This document shows positions 1-8,610 of a stretch of DNA of 64,000 bases, in pieces. Source of the DNA: Azoarcus sp. KH32C. Its GTDB lineage: Bacteria; Pseudomonadota; Gammaproteobacteria; Burkholderiales; Rhodocyclaceae. The stretch is from positions 1,550,001-1,614,000 of the forward strand of contig NC_020516.1 in NCBI RefSeq assembly GCF_000349945.1, written 5' to 3'. Numbering within the stretch: position 1 is the stretch's first letter; every line of letters begins with the position of its first letter. The position numbers were made by a program, and so were the translations under genes. A model generated the notes under the pieces. The model was not told the origin of the DNA. It did not search any database and was given only the letters and a program-made list of their open reading frames with translations.

Positions 1-130
1 TTAGCTACAGTAAGTCACTGTGGTGTTGATGTTTCGTCCACTTCTCGATATGTGACTTACACCCTCTGAGACACCTTGCTTCCAGCAAGGTGTTTGGTCG
101 CTACGCGACAGCGGCTTCGCCGATGTAGGG
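1..130 (+). ncRNA. Candidate retron msr/msd RNA
   Basis: The segment just upstream of the retron reverse transcriptase is packed with hairpins. GTAAGTCAC (10-18) pairs with GTGACTTAC (52-60); inside it GTGG (20-23) pairs with CCAC (38-41) around a loop containing GTTTCG, similar to the msr loop of well-studied retrons. ACACCTTGCT (71-80) pairs with AGCAAGGTGT (84-93), followed by two small GC hairpins near 97-122. Retron RNAs normally lie directly upstream of the RT gene, so position fits. I cannot fix the branching G or the a1/a2 ends, and the 5' part may lie before the window. Confidence 0.4.
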
Positions 131-194
131 GAAGAGATGCCAAAGCACGTAAAGGATTATTGCAGCCTGCACTTTCCTCTCACATAGGCACGCT

Positions 195-923
195 ATGCTT
201 TACACCGTTTCGCGTATCCCGAAAGGGCGTGGGAAATTTAGAGAAATCTACATTCCTTCCTCGGAATATAGACTCGAGTTACGCAGCATGCTTCCTGTAC
301 TCGACGAGATATTGTCGCGATTAGATATTTACAAATTCAATTACGCCTTTCAGAAGAATAGGAACTGTGCACTCAATGCATTGCAGCACATCGGGTATAA
401 ATGCACTCTATCGATGGATTTAGAGGGTTTTTTTGATAGCATTACCCCGGCTCACCTCTCCGGCCTAGTTCCGGATAACATAATTGAGCGCTGCTTCATA
501 AATGGCCACCCAAGGCAAGGGCTTCCAACCAGTCCGGCAATTTCTAACATAGCGTTTCTTGAGTGCGACAAGCAGATAATCTTGGCGCTGCAAAAACTTA
601 GCATAAAGATTGCCTACACGAGATACGCCGACGACCTGACGGTAAGCTTTGACGACAAGAAAGACAGCGGGAAAATAAAATGTATTCTACAGCAGGCAGC
701 AGAGCGATGCGGTTTCAAGATAAACCACCAGAAAACAAAACTTCAAGAAAGCACGAATGGGCGGGTAGTTATTACAGGAATTGCGGTCGATAGAAATGGC
801 CTGCACGCAACAAGACGCACAAAAAAGAATTTGCGCGCAGCTATTCACCAACAAAACAAAGCTTCAGTAAATGGTCTAACCGAGTGGTCAAGATGCAAGC
901 TGCCTAATGATTATTTTGTGTAG
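195..923 (+). CDS. Retron-type reverse transcriptase
   Basis: The 242-residue protein is a group II intron-like/retron RT. Visible motifs are SRIPKGRGKFREI (fingers, residues 6-18), the retron NAxxH motif as NALQH (61-65), the catalytic DLEGFF (75-80), QGLPTSP (108-114), the active site YADD (144-147) and ITG (194-196) matching the retron VTG region. It should copy the adjacent msr/msd RNA into msDNA, usually as part of an anti-phage module. It is about 60-80 residues shorter than common retron RTs at the N terminus: the frame is open only back to position 153, with no ATG before 195, so either this is a compact subfamily or the N terminus is lost or frameshifted (MPKHVKDY... begins at 137 in another frame). 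Base composition is much more AT-rich than the rest of the window, pointing to transfer. No effector gene follows in the same direction. Confidence 0.85.
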   Translation: MLYTVSRIPKGRGKFREIYIPSSEYRLELRSMLPVLDEILSRLDIYKFNYAFQKNRNCALNALQHIGYKCTLSMDLEGFFDSITPAHLSGLVPDNIIERCFINGHPRQGLPTSPAISNIAFLECDKQIILALQKLSIKIAYTRYADDLTVSFDDKKDSGKIKCILQQAAERCGFKINHQKTKLQESTNGRVVITGIAVDRNGLHATRRTKKNLRAAIHQQNKASVNGLTEWSRCKLPNDYFV

Positions 924-958
924 ATTCATTTTATACTTCGATAGCCATGTCGTCGTCT

Positions 959-1435
959 CTAATCTTCCGCGTCGAACTCAATCGCGTCGGCGTAATCTCT
1001 GCTCTCATCTAATTCAGATTTTCGAGTCAGGCTGTCTATATCCAAAAGCCGGTTGATTTTGTCGATATTTGCAATTGCCGCGGAGCTTTTGCCATCCTCC
1101 ATCCTGATTGCGTCATGCATCTTTCCTTTTGAAAAGCCTTTTGCGATAACGTAAATTTTTTGCGTTATCAGGTTTGTTGATTCATTGAAATTATTTCTGT
1201 ATATACTCCCTCCTTGCATGGAAATGTACTGACCGTCCGTTATTGATATGCCGCTTTTGTAATTATCATAACACCTCAGGTCTATGCCGTTTTTTCTTGT
1301 TAAAATGCACAATACCGTATTGTCCACCCTAAGGACAAACGCTGATGTCCAAGTATTGCTTTTTGGCTTGAGCCGACGAAATCCACAATCGAGCAGGTGA
1401 GCCATTAGGTCATTTAATTTTAGCGCCTTTTTCAT
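959..1435 (-). CDS. Hypothetical protein, AT-rich, convergent to the retron RT
   Basis: A 158-residue protein I do not recognise. It has a Lys-rich start (MKKALKLNDLMAHLL), a beta-rich middle and an acidic C terminus (ESRDYADAIEFDAED). No signal peptide or membrane segment is visible. GGTGAAAA lies just before the ATG as a possible ribosome site. It ends 35 bp from the RT stop on the opposite strand and shares its low GC content, so both probably arrived together. A link to the retron as an effector is possible but the opposite orientation argues against a shared transcript. Confidence 0.6.
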   Translation of the reverse strand: MKKALKLNDLMAHLLDCGFRRLKPKSNTWTSAFVLRVDNTVLCILTRKNGIDLRCYDNYKSGISITDGQYISMQGGSIYRNNFNESTNLITQKIYVIAKGFSKGKMHDAIRMEDGKSSAAIANIDKINRLLDIDSLTRKSELDESRDYADAIEFDAED

Positions 1436-1605
1436 TTTTCACCATGCTGCTCGTATCCCAATAACGAGACGTTGAATTATTATCCTCACCAGTCCGTGGA
1501 AGCCAGACTGCAAGATAGCCAGAACCAGCACCCTCCGGGCGATTGAATGATTATTAGCAGGTTCACCCCTCGTTGACCGGGGATGCTCCTGATGCAAGCA
1601 GTATA

Positions 1606-2556
1606 TTAGGCCGCCTCAAGCGAAGATACCAATTTATCATAATCATCTTTGCCGTGAAGAATAAACAGGCCTTCAAGGTTGTCGCGAGGGGAACGCTTGA
1701 GGAGTTCCAACTTCTCGCTATCTGACCCGAAAGCCATGACTCGATTTGCTTCTGCTTTCTGCTCTTGTTTTGCAAGGTCTCGCTCTGTTGGCTCCGGGAC
1801 CGCGAGTATCCGGCCATAGTCCAGGGCGGCACGAGAAGCATGGAGACTTCCGCCCTTTAGGTCAGACTGAACCATAACCACGCCTCTCGCGAGGCCAGCC
1901 TGGATGCGGTCGCGCTTAACGAAATTTGGGGGAATCGGGTCAACCCCAAAGGCGTACTCGGTAACAAGGGCGCCGCCCCTATCCAGTATCTCGGCCGCCA
2001 GCCTCTCATGCTGCTTCGGTGTGACCGTATGGAGCCCGTGAGCCAGCACAGCAACCGTATGGCCAAAACGGTCCAGTGAAGCTCGATGAGCAATGGCATC
2101 GCAGCCAGTAGCTAGGCCACTAACAATGCTCCATCCGTTTTCAGATAAGTAGGTCGTGATTCGCTTGGCAATAATCCCGCCATGCTCAGTTGGTTGCCGG
2201 GTACCTATTACCGCAACTGATTTCAGCGGATTCGGTGGCCATTGACCCTTGATGTACAAAAAGAATGGACTGTCTGCCGTGTCCTTGAGTAGCTTAGGAA
2301 AGTCGTCATCTAGCACACTCACAATTCGCGCGCCAGCACGTTCGCACGCTAAGATATCCTTCTCGGCGGCCATCGCTGCGGCCTCTAAAGCACCTGTTGG
2401 AAGAAGCGCTTTGGCGAGCTTTGAATTTCGAATTGCGAGGTCAAATATAGAAGCCGTCAGAAAATCGCGCTCGGCAGCCAAACTCCGTAGGGTTGCGGGA
2501 CCGACCCCCTTTAGATTTACGAGTGTAAGGAGTTTGTTGTTAAGTTCCGTGAGCAT
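1606..2556 (-). CDS. DprA/Smf-like protein, candidate ShosA-type antitoxin
   Basis: A 316-residue SLOG/Rossmann DprA homologue. A helix-hairpin-helix-like start (LKGVGPATLRSLA) is followed by the DprA core with VIGTRQP, GLATGCDAIAH, GALVTEYAFG, RDRIQAGLARG and GGSLHASRAAL. Housekeeping DprA loads RecA on incoming single-stranded DNA. Here it follows the HAD-phosphoribosyltransferase gene with a 5-bp gap, so translational coupling is likely; this start is preferred over an ATG 36 bp upstream that would overlap the previous gene. From memory, the anti-phage toxin-antitoxin ShosTA pairs a phosphoribosyltransferase toxin with a DprA-like antitoxin, and this pair has the same architecture. The C-terminal 60 residues are not typical winged-helix DprA. 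Function as antitoxin is inference. Confidence 0.8.
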   Translation of the reverse strand: MLTELNNKLLTLVNLKGVGPATLRSLAAERDFLTASIFDLAIRNSKLAKALLPTGALEAAAMAAEKDILACERAGARIVSVLDDDFPKLLKDTADSPFFLYIKGQWPPNPLKSVAVIGTRQPTEHGGIIAKRITTYLSENGWSIVSGLATGCDAIAHRASLDRFGHTVAVLAHGLHTVTPKQHERLAAEILDRGGALVTEYAFGVDPIPPNFVKRDRIQAGLARGVVMVQSDLKGGSLHASRAALDYGRILAVPEPTERDLAKQEQKAEANRVMAFGSDSEKLELLKRSPRDNLEGLFILHGKDDYDKLVSSLEAA

Positions 2557-2561
2557 GATAG

Positions 2562-4253
2562 TTAAGAAATCGTATGTGCCAGCGCTAAGCAATGGACATC
2601 GTCGGCGCCTGCCTTTCGCAGGTACCGACTAGCGTAATAGAAGGAAGCGCCTGACGTAACTACATCATCCAGGACAAGCACCGTCCGGCCTTTCACCGCA
2701 GCCTTGTTCGCAACGAATAGGTGGTCCCGCACATTCAGAAAGCGCCGCTCTCGGTCCAAAGACTTGTTTTTGACTGCTCCTTGGCGGTATTCCAAGACTC
2801 CGTTATAGATACTGATGTTTAGCTCTCGGCGCGTATGCAAGCGGTCCCGTATTCGACCAAGTAGTTCTATCAGACGGCCAGAACCGGCGTTATTCTCCGG
2901 GTCTGGACGGGAAGGAATTGGGCAAACTACAAGTTGACCATCCCATGGAAGTAATTTTTCTGAGTAATTCCATACATACTCAGCGCAACAGTCAGCCCAT
3001 GTGTCCGGATAGGGCATTCCATCCTTTGCGTTTAGAATGGCAGTGGTGAGCGTGTCGCGCCGTTCGAAATAAGGAAAGTTTGCAGTGGCTGTTGTTGGAA
3101 AGTAGCGGCCCAAGGCATGAACTTCAACCCAGTTTAGTGCGATGTCTTTATCAAGGTCGTTGAAATGATTGCGGACATCAACCCGCATCGGAAGCTCTTG
3201 GCCAATGCCATTTACACCTGCAATCCACGCCTCGAGGGCGGGCAAGAAACGGCTAGGCTCAAGAATTAGACTCATCAGGTCCATAGCGTCATCTAGCTTT
3301 GCATCCGGCATCTGCGCCAATGCCCGATAATGTTCATTCCTTTTGACATTGTCTCGTTTGAGAGCCAAAGGTCCCCATCCCCGATTGAACAAAACGGCAT
3401 GAGCTCCGGCATGGTAGGCGGCGAGCAAGTCTCGCCAGTCGTCGCCAATAAATGCGACTCGCGCCATATCTTCCACGCCAGTGGCCAATGCTGCCTTGAA
3501 AATACCGTCCGGTTTAGGCTTCGTGCGCCCAAGGACATCCTCAAACGTGATAATGCAGTCCCAGTGAATATTTGGAAAGCAGCATTGCAGAAGTGATACT
3601 GCATACGATTTGGGCGCCCTTGTGAATACCCCCAAGCGCAACCCGGGGAAATTGCTTCGTAGATTGAGTAAAAGTTCTTCAGGAATTAGGTGGACCAGTG
3701 TTCGCGCCTCGCTCAGCAATCGCTCGTAGTATCCTGCGGCTTGTTCCCCGAGATTTTCTCGGTTTCGGAAGGATTCAAGGTGTCCGCTTTCAAGCAGGGT
3801 GTTGTCGAGGTCAAACAGCAGCAGGTCAAACTGTCTCAGATGGTTAAGCCCGCCGTTTCCGATGTCTGGATGTGACGTGACTACATCTTGCCCATCCAGC
3901 CGTCCCTGCCTCTGGTCCCATATATCCTCTTCGTCCGCCTCTCCAGAGGTTCTCAGAGTCTCCTCTTCCCCATACACAGTCTTTAATGCTTGGATGTGCT
4001 CCGGCGCTAGATGGAGGGCCTCAAAGAAGCCCGAGGTGAACTCGTCAATTGTGTACGGAGCCTGACCACGACCGGCGCCTGTAGCCGCACTCACCCAAAA
4101 GATGGGGCCGCCTGGCCAAGGGCATTCATCGACGTGGTTGACTCGAAGCTCCTGGCCATTCTTCGTAGAAATTCGTGCCCCTATAAGAACCGACCATGGT
4201 AGGGTCGTCTTGTTTCTTATCACCCATTCAGCGCCGAGACTGTCCGCCATCAT
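2562..4253 (-). CDS. HAD hydrolase-phosphoribosyltransferase fusion, candidate ShosT-type toxin
   Basis: A 563-residue two-domain protein. Residues about 142-290 form a HAD phosphatase: LLFDLDNTLLES with nucleophile D148 and D150, GVFTRAP, GRTKPKP and FIGDDWRDLLAA. Residues about 430-563 form a type I phosphoribosyltransferase ending with the PRPP loop VLVLDDVVTSGASF, similar to ComF. The first 130 residues are not recognised; they include a WPGGPIFWVSAATG stretch. The partner gene downstream is DprA-like, the arrangement expected of ShosTA toxin-antitoxin defence systems. Such a protein would act in the cytosol on PRPP and nucleotides. The toxin role is inferred from architecture only; a nucleotide salvage role is an alternative. 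Confidence 0.78.
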   Translation of the reverse strand: MMADSLGAEWVIRNKTTLPWSVLIGARISTKNGQELRVNHVDECPWPGGPIFWVSAATGAGRGQAPYTIDEFTSGFFEALHLAPEHIQALKTVYGEEETLRTSGEADEEDIWDQRQGRLDGQDVVTSHPDIGNGGLNHLRQFDLLLFDLDNTLLESGHLESFRNRENLGEQAAGYYERLLSEARTLVHLIPEELLLNLRSNFPGLRLGVFTRAPKSYAVSLLQCCFPNIHWDCIITFEDVLGRTKPKPDGIFKAALATGVEDMARVAFIGDDWRDLLAAYHAGAHAVLFNRGWGPLALKRDNVKRNEHYRALAQMPDAKLDDAMDLMSLILEPSRFLPALEAWIAGVNGIGQELPMRVDVRNHFNDLDKDIALNWVEVHALGRYFPTTATANFPYFERRDTLTTAILNAKDGMPYPDTWADCCAEYVWNYSEKLLPWDGQLVVCPIPSRPDPENNAGSGRLIELLGRIRDRLHTRRELNISIYNGVLEYRQGAVKNKSLDRERRFLNVRDHLFVANKAAVKGRTVLVLDDVVTSGASFYYASRYLRKAGADDVHCLALAHTIS

Positions 4254-4377
4254 TTTCTTGCCCCCGACGTCGCGTCGTTACATCGAGATATAGTTGTTCA
4301 GAATTGACCTTGCCGCACCAGTATCGCTCCTGCCTAACGCATATGGAATCCACAATAAGTCATAGCGCGCTGCGGAC

Positions 4378-4833
4378 TCAGAACGGCGGGTCATCTTCGT
4401 CGAATGCAGGTGGTAGATAGGAGTCAGATTTGATTGGTTGTCTTGGTGTCGCCGTGGGTGACGCGCTGTGCCCCTTGAAGGAGGTGCCGGCTGTGGTGTC
4501 TCGCTTACCAAGCATTTGCATCTCATCCGCCACTATCTCGGTGGTGTAACGGTCCCCGCCGTTCTGACCCTGCCATTTTCGCGTACGCAGGCGGCCTTCG
4601 ACGTACACGGAGGCCCCTGCCGTTAGGTACTGACCGGCAATCTCCGCCAGTTTGCCGAAGAACACTACTCGATGCCACTCGGTTTGCTCCTTCTTCTCTC
4701 CGGTGCTCTTGTCCTTCCAGCTGTCACTGGTGGCCAGCCGTATTGTGGTGATTTGCCCGCCACTTCCAGTTGCTTGAACCTCTGGCGCCGCACCTAGGTT
4801 GCCGACCAAGATGACCTTGTTGATGGATGCCAT
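4378..4833 (-). CDS. ssb: Single-stranded DNA-binding protein
   Basis: A 151-residue SSB. The OB fold spans residues 1-108, starting MASINKVILVGNLGAAPEV and including WHRVVFFGKLAEIAGQYL and VYVEGRLRTRKW. A Ser/Thr/Pro linker leads to the acidic tip FDEDDPPF, which replaces the usual DDDIPF partner-binding tail. GGGAGGT six bases before the ATG is a strong ribosome site. An extra ssb away from a housekeeping context is common on integrative elements and plasmids, where it protects transferring or replicating single strands. It is shorter than most chromosomal SSBs, which fits an element-encoded copy. Confidence 0.9.
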   Translation of the reverse strand: MASINKVILVGNLGAAPEVQATGSGGQITTIRLATSDSWKDKSTGEKKEQTEWHRVVFFGKLAEIAGQYLTAGASVYVEGRLRTRKWQGQNGGDRYTTEIVADEMQMLGKRDTTAGTSFKGHSASPTATPRQPIKSDSYLPPAFDEDDPPF

Positions 4834-4905
4834 GCGACCTCCCTATTGAAAGTCGCTAACATAGGGCCGGCATAAATACTGGTCCAGAAAAACCGTAGGG
4901 GAAAA

Positions 4906-5463
4906 ATGAGAATAGCGCGAGACGTTTTGGCCGACTGGGTGCCCAGTGCTGACGACAGCCCACTTTCCGCTGACCTCATTCCTTCTAGGGATTACCGCGG
5001 CCTGAACATGCAGGACACCCAGCTGCGTGTCTGGCTGCCCGACGGCGCAAAGCAAGCGCTGACTGAGATTGGAGACCGCGTTGGGGCGTCCTACACCGTG
5101 TATCTATCGGAATTCTTTGCCACGTATCTCTACGGGTACCACGAGCTGTTGAAGATGCGCGACACCCGAACGGGGCTATACGAACCCGTTTCAGCGGAAG
5201 TCGAAGAATCCGAGGAAGAGGAAGCGCCACCGCCAGAGGATGAGCTCGGTCCGGAATACGACGACCCAGAGCCTGAGATGGGGAAGAACATCTTCGCGCT
5301 GAAGATATTCATGTCAAATAAAATGAAGGACGGCCTGCAACAGAGGGCCAACCGGGCGCAGGTGCCACTTGGGCGCTTCGCGCGAGCGCTGATATGCGCC
5401 CATCTATTTGGACGAGATGTCGGGCCGAGGCGCTTGCTGGGCTGGTCGCGTTCCAATGAGTGA
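4906..5463 (+). CDS. Tandem ribbon-helix-helix-like protein
   Basis: A 185-residue protein I do not recognise as a named family. Two similar segments each look like a beta strand plus two helices: residues about 37-83 (TQLRVWLPDGAKQALTEI...) and about 126-170 (FALKIFMSNKMKDGLQQRA...). They are separated by a very acidic linker (EESEEEEAPPPEDE). This is the pattern of two ribbon-helix-helix DNA-binding folds in one chain, which could form a pseudo-dimer. AGGGG at suitable distance supports the ATG at 4906; an alternative ATG at 5008 lacks one. It is divergent from ssb, so a shared regulatory region lies at 4834-4905. Confidence 0.6.
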   Translation: MRIARDVLADWVPSADDSPLSADLIPSRDYRGLNMQDTQLRVWLPDGAKQALTEIGDRVGASYTVYLSEFFATYLYGYHELLKMRDTRTGLYEPVSAEVEESEEEEAPPPEDELGPEYDDPEPEMGKNIFALKIFMSNKMKDGLQQRANRAQVPLGRFARALICAHLFGRDVGPRRLLGWSRSNE

Positions 5464-5588
5464 TGGCGCGCTATCGGCGACTACCGCTTTGCGGCTCGCC
5501 ACCGACAGACCGCTGAGCATTGAACTGCGGACTGTCGGCATTCGTCACGGCCAGTGACCGCAAAGGGTTTATCCGGCAGTGCGGTCTG

Positions 5589-5843
5589 TCACCCCCACCA
5601 CCCCAAGATTAGACAGGCGAGCTGCGGAGCGTCACGTCGATGAGCAGCCGGTGCAAACGCAAGCGCCACCACCGACGGCATTTTCTGCTCACCCTCCAGG
5701 ACCTGGTCGCTGTCCGACAGAATTGCGGCCACGAGCATGCGATACATCGCCTCAGCGGAGAGTTCCATCCGCCTTGTGACCTCTTTGGCCGGCATCCCGG
5801 CCTCCAGCAACCGATGAGCTGATACCAACTTCGAGTTGCCCAT
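5589..5843 (-). CDS. Small helix-turn-helix protein
   Basis: An 84-residue protein starting MGNSKLVSAHRLL. The segment LVSAHRLLEAGMPAKEVTRRMELSAEAMYR reads like the resolvase/Hin-type helix-turn-helix (L..G....VA..L..S..T.YR). AAGGAGG lies 7 bases before the ATG, which decides this start over longer upstream versions. No catalytic recombinase domain is attached. It probably binds DNA as a small regulator; the target is unknown. Confidence 0.5.
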   Translation of the reverse strand: MGNSKLVSAHRLLEAGMPAKEVTRRMELSAEAMYRMLVAAILSDSDQVLEGEQKMPSVVALAFAPAAHRRDAPQLACLILGWWG

Positions 5844-5959
5844 TAACCGCCTCCTTCCGTCAGCCTTTCCGCGTGCAGGAGCCGCCGTCATCGGCGCAGT
5901 CTTTCGTTCTTGGGCGCGGTCAAATTGTTCAGATTCGAAGTCCTCGCCTACAGCGACGT

Positions 5960-6265
5960 TCACCTATTGCGGCACTGCCTCTTGGCTTCCAGCCAGTAGA
6001 CGGCCTCCCCGATAACCGCGACGCTGCCCGATATCACGACCGACGTTGCCGTAACGGCGCCAGCGAGAACCAGCAAGGCGGCGCAACCTTCGTCTTGGCA
6101 ACCGACAAACGCTTCGACCTGGTGGGGCTTGAGCACCATGTGCCGCTTGGTGATATCACACTCGGCGTCATACTCGGTCGTGGTCACCGGCAGGAACACG
6201 CAACCACCGAGGACGATGATAGGCAGTACCATCATTCTCGATAGCACTCGGTCTCTTGTATTCAT
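5960..6265 (-). CDS. Small predicted lipoprotein
   Basis: A 101-residue protein with a short charged start, a hydrophobic stretch and a lipobox: MNTRDRVLSRMMVLPIIVLGGC. The Cys would be lipidated and the protein anchored in the envelope. A second hydrophobic region (about residues 62-88, ALLVLAGAVTATSVVISG) may be membrane-embedded. Three further Cys residues (CDIT, GCQDEGC) could form disulphides. I do not recognise a function. An ATG ten codons upstream is possible but would spoil the signal peptide. Confidence 0.55.
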   Translation of the reverse strand: MNTRDRVLSRMMVLPIIVLGGCVFLPVTTTEYDAECDITKRHMVLKPHQVEAFVGCQDEGCAALLVLAGAVTATSVVISGSVAVIGEAVYWLEAKRQCRNR

Positions 6266-6371
6266 CTGCTCTTGGCTGGCTCGAGAAACTTCCACCGTTT
6301 CGTCACACCGAACAACACTCGATGGCTACACAGGCTACGCTTCCTCACTTAAGAGTTCTAGGTAGCCATCG

Positions 6372-6518
6372 GTGCCGGACATCCCTCGCGCTCCACTTCT
6401 CGGAGAACTCGTTCGCAAGGAGATTGCCATCGCCCGCAGTACCCGCGAGAAGGAGGCGCCCGACAGCGTATTCCTGGTTGAGCACGACAGCTACATCGAG
6501 GCGGTGATACCCCTCTAG
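6372..6518 (+). CDS. Possible small protein, GTG start
   Basis: A 48-codon frame starting GTG reads PDIPRAPLLGELVRKEIAIA and ends HDSYIEAVIPL. It is amphipathic, well mixed in residues and has codon usage like neighbouring genes, unlike other frames here. The ribosome site is weak (AGGT about 10 bases upstream). It could be a small gene or the tail of a decayed one. Confidence 0.25.
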   Translation: MPDIPRAPLLGELVRKEIAIARSTREKEAPDSVFLVEHDSYIEAVIPL

Positions 6519-6988
6519 CGCAGGCGACAGGGTCTGACTAGGGCAGGACTATCACGGAGGACGACAGGCTTCCCCCGCTAGGCTTTCTCGTGGCCGTTCC
6601 ACAGATTCGGGACTATGTTGAAATTGCTCCCACGCAATGGCGAGTCCGCATGTGTCCGATGGCAGAAGTTGGAGCGATAGGGCATTTGAGGATTGTTGCG
6701 GTCCATTCGGAGCCGGTCTTGCGTGCTGGCAGGAGGGCGAGAAACCCCGTCTTGCTAGAAACAGGAGGACAACAGGCGACGAGGGTAAACCAGTTGGCTT
6801 GTAGCCTTCGGTGCAGGCATTCCGGTGAATCCGGATTCTTTCAGCGCAATCGCAAATACATGCGAGCGTGCGTCAAGGCGTGGGGCAATGAGTACAGTAT
6901 CCAGGCATTGCTTGGACATTTTTTTTGTATCACGCGGAAGCTTTACTCGGCACTCTCAAACTTCACGTCGAGCGCCACGTCCGGATGG
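6519..6988. other. 470 bp without a supported gene
   Basis: No frame on either strand has a convincing start, ribosome site and protein-like composition. I see no repeat or promoter that stands out. Confidence 0.4.
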
Positions 6989-7312
6989 TCACCGCCAATC
7001 GATGTCGGCCAACGCGATATCGGAGTATGGGTCGCCCACAAGCATAAGGTTCACTTGCGTCGGCTTCGGCCAACCGGCGCAGCAGGCCCGGTCTGCCTCG
7101 TACCCTGCCACTCGCCACAAATCGGCCAGGCGCCCCTCATCTTCTGTGATGGATTCCCAGTCGCCTTCTTGTTTGAACTCCGCGTGTGCGGCCGCCCAAG
7201 GGTTTACACGTGCATTCTCGAATACAGCCCATGCAGCCGCCTCGCCGCGAGCAATTTCTTCATCGGTCGCGCCTTCGGCGAAAACTTTGAGCTCCATGCC
7301 AAATTCTTGCAT
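6989..7312 (-). CDS. Hypothetical protein
   Basis: A 107-residue acidic, Ala/Glu/Trp-rich protein (MQEFGMELKVFAEGATDEEIARGE...), cytosolic by composition. GGAGG lies 9 bases before the ATG, a good ribosome site. It begins 18 bp after the end of the upstream SRAP gene on the same strand, so the two are probably cotranscribed. I do not recognise the family. Confidence 0.6.
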   Translation of the reverse strand: MQEFGMELKVFAEGATDEEIARGEAAAWAVFENARVNPWAAAHAEFKQEGDWESITEDEGRLADLWRVAGYEADRACCAGWPKPTQVNLMLVGDPYSDIALADIDWR

Positions 7313-7330
7313 TGTGAAATTCCTCCATCA

Positions 7331-7981
7331 TCACATCGGAGCAGCATCGATGAGTTCCACCGACGGTGGATGCATTAATCGGGCGGCGTCGGTAGGCGAG
7401 CCGGAGAGCCACGTCTGAACGTCGGCGAGCTCGATGCCCACGACGCTGCGCTTGTCCTGTTGGTCGGAAGGTAAGCGCGGGTCGGGGCGGTGCATGCGTG
7501 ACATCACGGGATGCGCGTCCGCATTGATAGTGAGCATCGTGTAACTCTCGATGACCTCGCCGGTGCTCTCGTCCAGCCACGCATTCCAGAGGCCAGCCAA
7601 TCCCCAGGGTGCTCCGTCAGCACGGCGGAATCTCCACCAGACGTTATGCCCGCTCTCCCAGCAGGGCTCGCCGAACGAGAAGGCCGGAATGATGCAACAT
7701 CTTCCCTGCGCCCACGACTGCTTGTACGAGGCCTTGCTGGATATCTCCTCGAAACTGGCGTTGTTGGTCGAGTACGATAACTTCGAGGTCTTAGCGAACC
7801 ACGGGATTAGTCCCCACTGCCCGACGACCAGCTCGTATTCGGCTGCGGCTGTCCGTGGGCGGATGAATGGGCCGAGCGCACGCGGGAAGATTTCGAGCTG
7901 AATCGGCCATTGATTGCGTCGGCCGATGTGCCAGAAACGCTCCATCTCCGCTTCCTCGGGAGACACGTATCTATTGCACAT
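7331..7981 (-). CDS. SRAP-domain protein (YedK/HMCES-like abasic-site shield)
   Basis: A 216-residue SOS response-associated peptidase family protein. It begins MCNRY, whose Cys2 is the residue that forms a thiazolidine crosslink to abasic sites in single-stranded DNA. Further family signatures are WGLIPWFAK, the conserved NNAS...E segment, RCCIIPAFSFGEPCW (family: CL.PA.GFYEW) and HPVMSRMHRPDP with the catalytic His. In the family the role is to protect abasic sites in ssDNA during replication. Its place near umuDC suggests a DNA-damage tolerance block. The usual FYEW is changed to FGEP, but the Glu is kept. Confidence 0.88.
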   Translation of the reverse strand: MCNRYVSPEEAEMERFWHIGRRNQWPIQLEIFPRALGPFIRPRTAAAEYELVVGQWGLIPWFAKTSKLSYSTNNASFEEISSKASYKQSWAQGRCCIIPAFSFGEPCWESGHNVWWRFRRADGAPWGLAGLWNAWLDESTGEVIESYTMLTINADAHPVMSRMHRPDPRLPSDQQDKRSVVGIELADVQTWLSGSPTDAARLMHPPSVELIDAAPM

Positions 7982-8214
7982 ACCACGTACCTCAGGGCTG
8001 AGCTAAGGAATTGCCAAGTTGTCGTCGCGCGCAGTGCCCACGGCAGGCGCACAGATTTCATTCGTCCTTTGAATCCACCTGCGCCCGTATCTGGTTCGCC
8101 TCCGAAACTCGTTCAAAGCCATTGTGACTGGTCCAGCGGGGCGGAATTCCACACTTCGGCGCGTACATCTCCGCACCTCGAGCTTCCTGGCCGCGCAAAC
8201 GTCTCAAGTTGCGC

Positions 8215-8451
8215 TCAATTGCGAACCCGCACCAGCCACTCCTGCACGACTCCCTTTTCTCCGACGCGCTCATATCCACGCCAGCGTAGAGTCCCACCTT
8301 GAGCGCCAACAAGCACTGGCTCATACAGCTCGATGGGAGCAAACCCGCTTGACCATGGATTCCTCACGCGCAGACGCTTTGGCCCATGTGCGACGTCGAG
8401 AACAAAGTCTCCGGTGTGCGTCGGCTGCCGATTCGCTTCTTCCGGTGACAA
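8215..8451 (-). CDS. Hypothetical small protein, TTG start
   Basis: A 78-residue protein beginning TTG (MSPEEANRQPTHTGDFVLDV). The sequence has alternating beta-like stretches (FVLDVAHGPKRLRV, PVLVGAQGGTLRWRGYERV, VVQEWLVRVRN) and looks like a real folded domain rather than a shadow frame. An AAGGTAAG lies upstream of the TTG. I do not recognise the family. It sits between the SRAP gene and the minisatellite. Confidence 0.45.
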   Translation of the reverse strand: MSPEEANRQPTHTGDFVLDVAHGPKRLRVRNPWSSGFAPIELYEPVLVGAQGGTLRWRGYERVGEKGVVQEWLVRVRN

Positions 8452-8610
8452 TCTGACGTCGTCTTACCTTGCCAATAGAGCGCCGGGAACGGGATGGTGT
8501 GCAAGAGTCTGCACCACCCCTGAATCCTCGTGACGGGAGGGACGCCATGTGCATCGGCGCGGCCGTGCCGTATGGCACCGACCGTGCACGCCCCCGTTCG
8601 TCTGAACACC

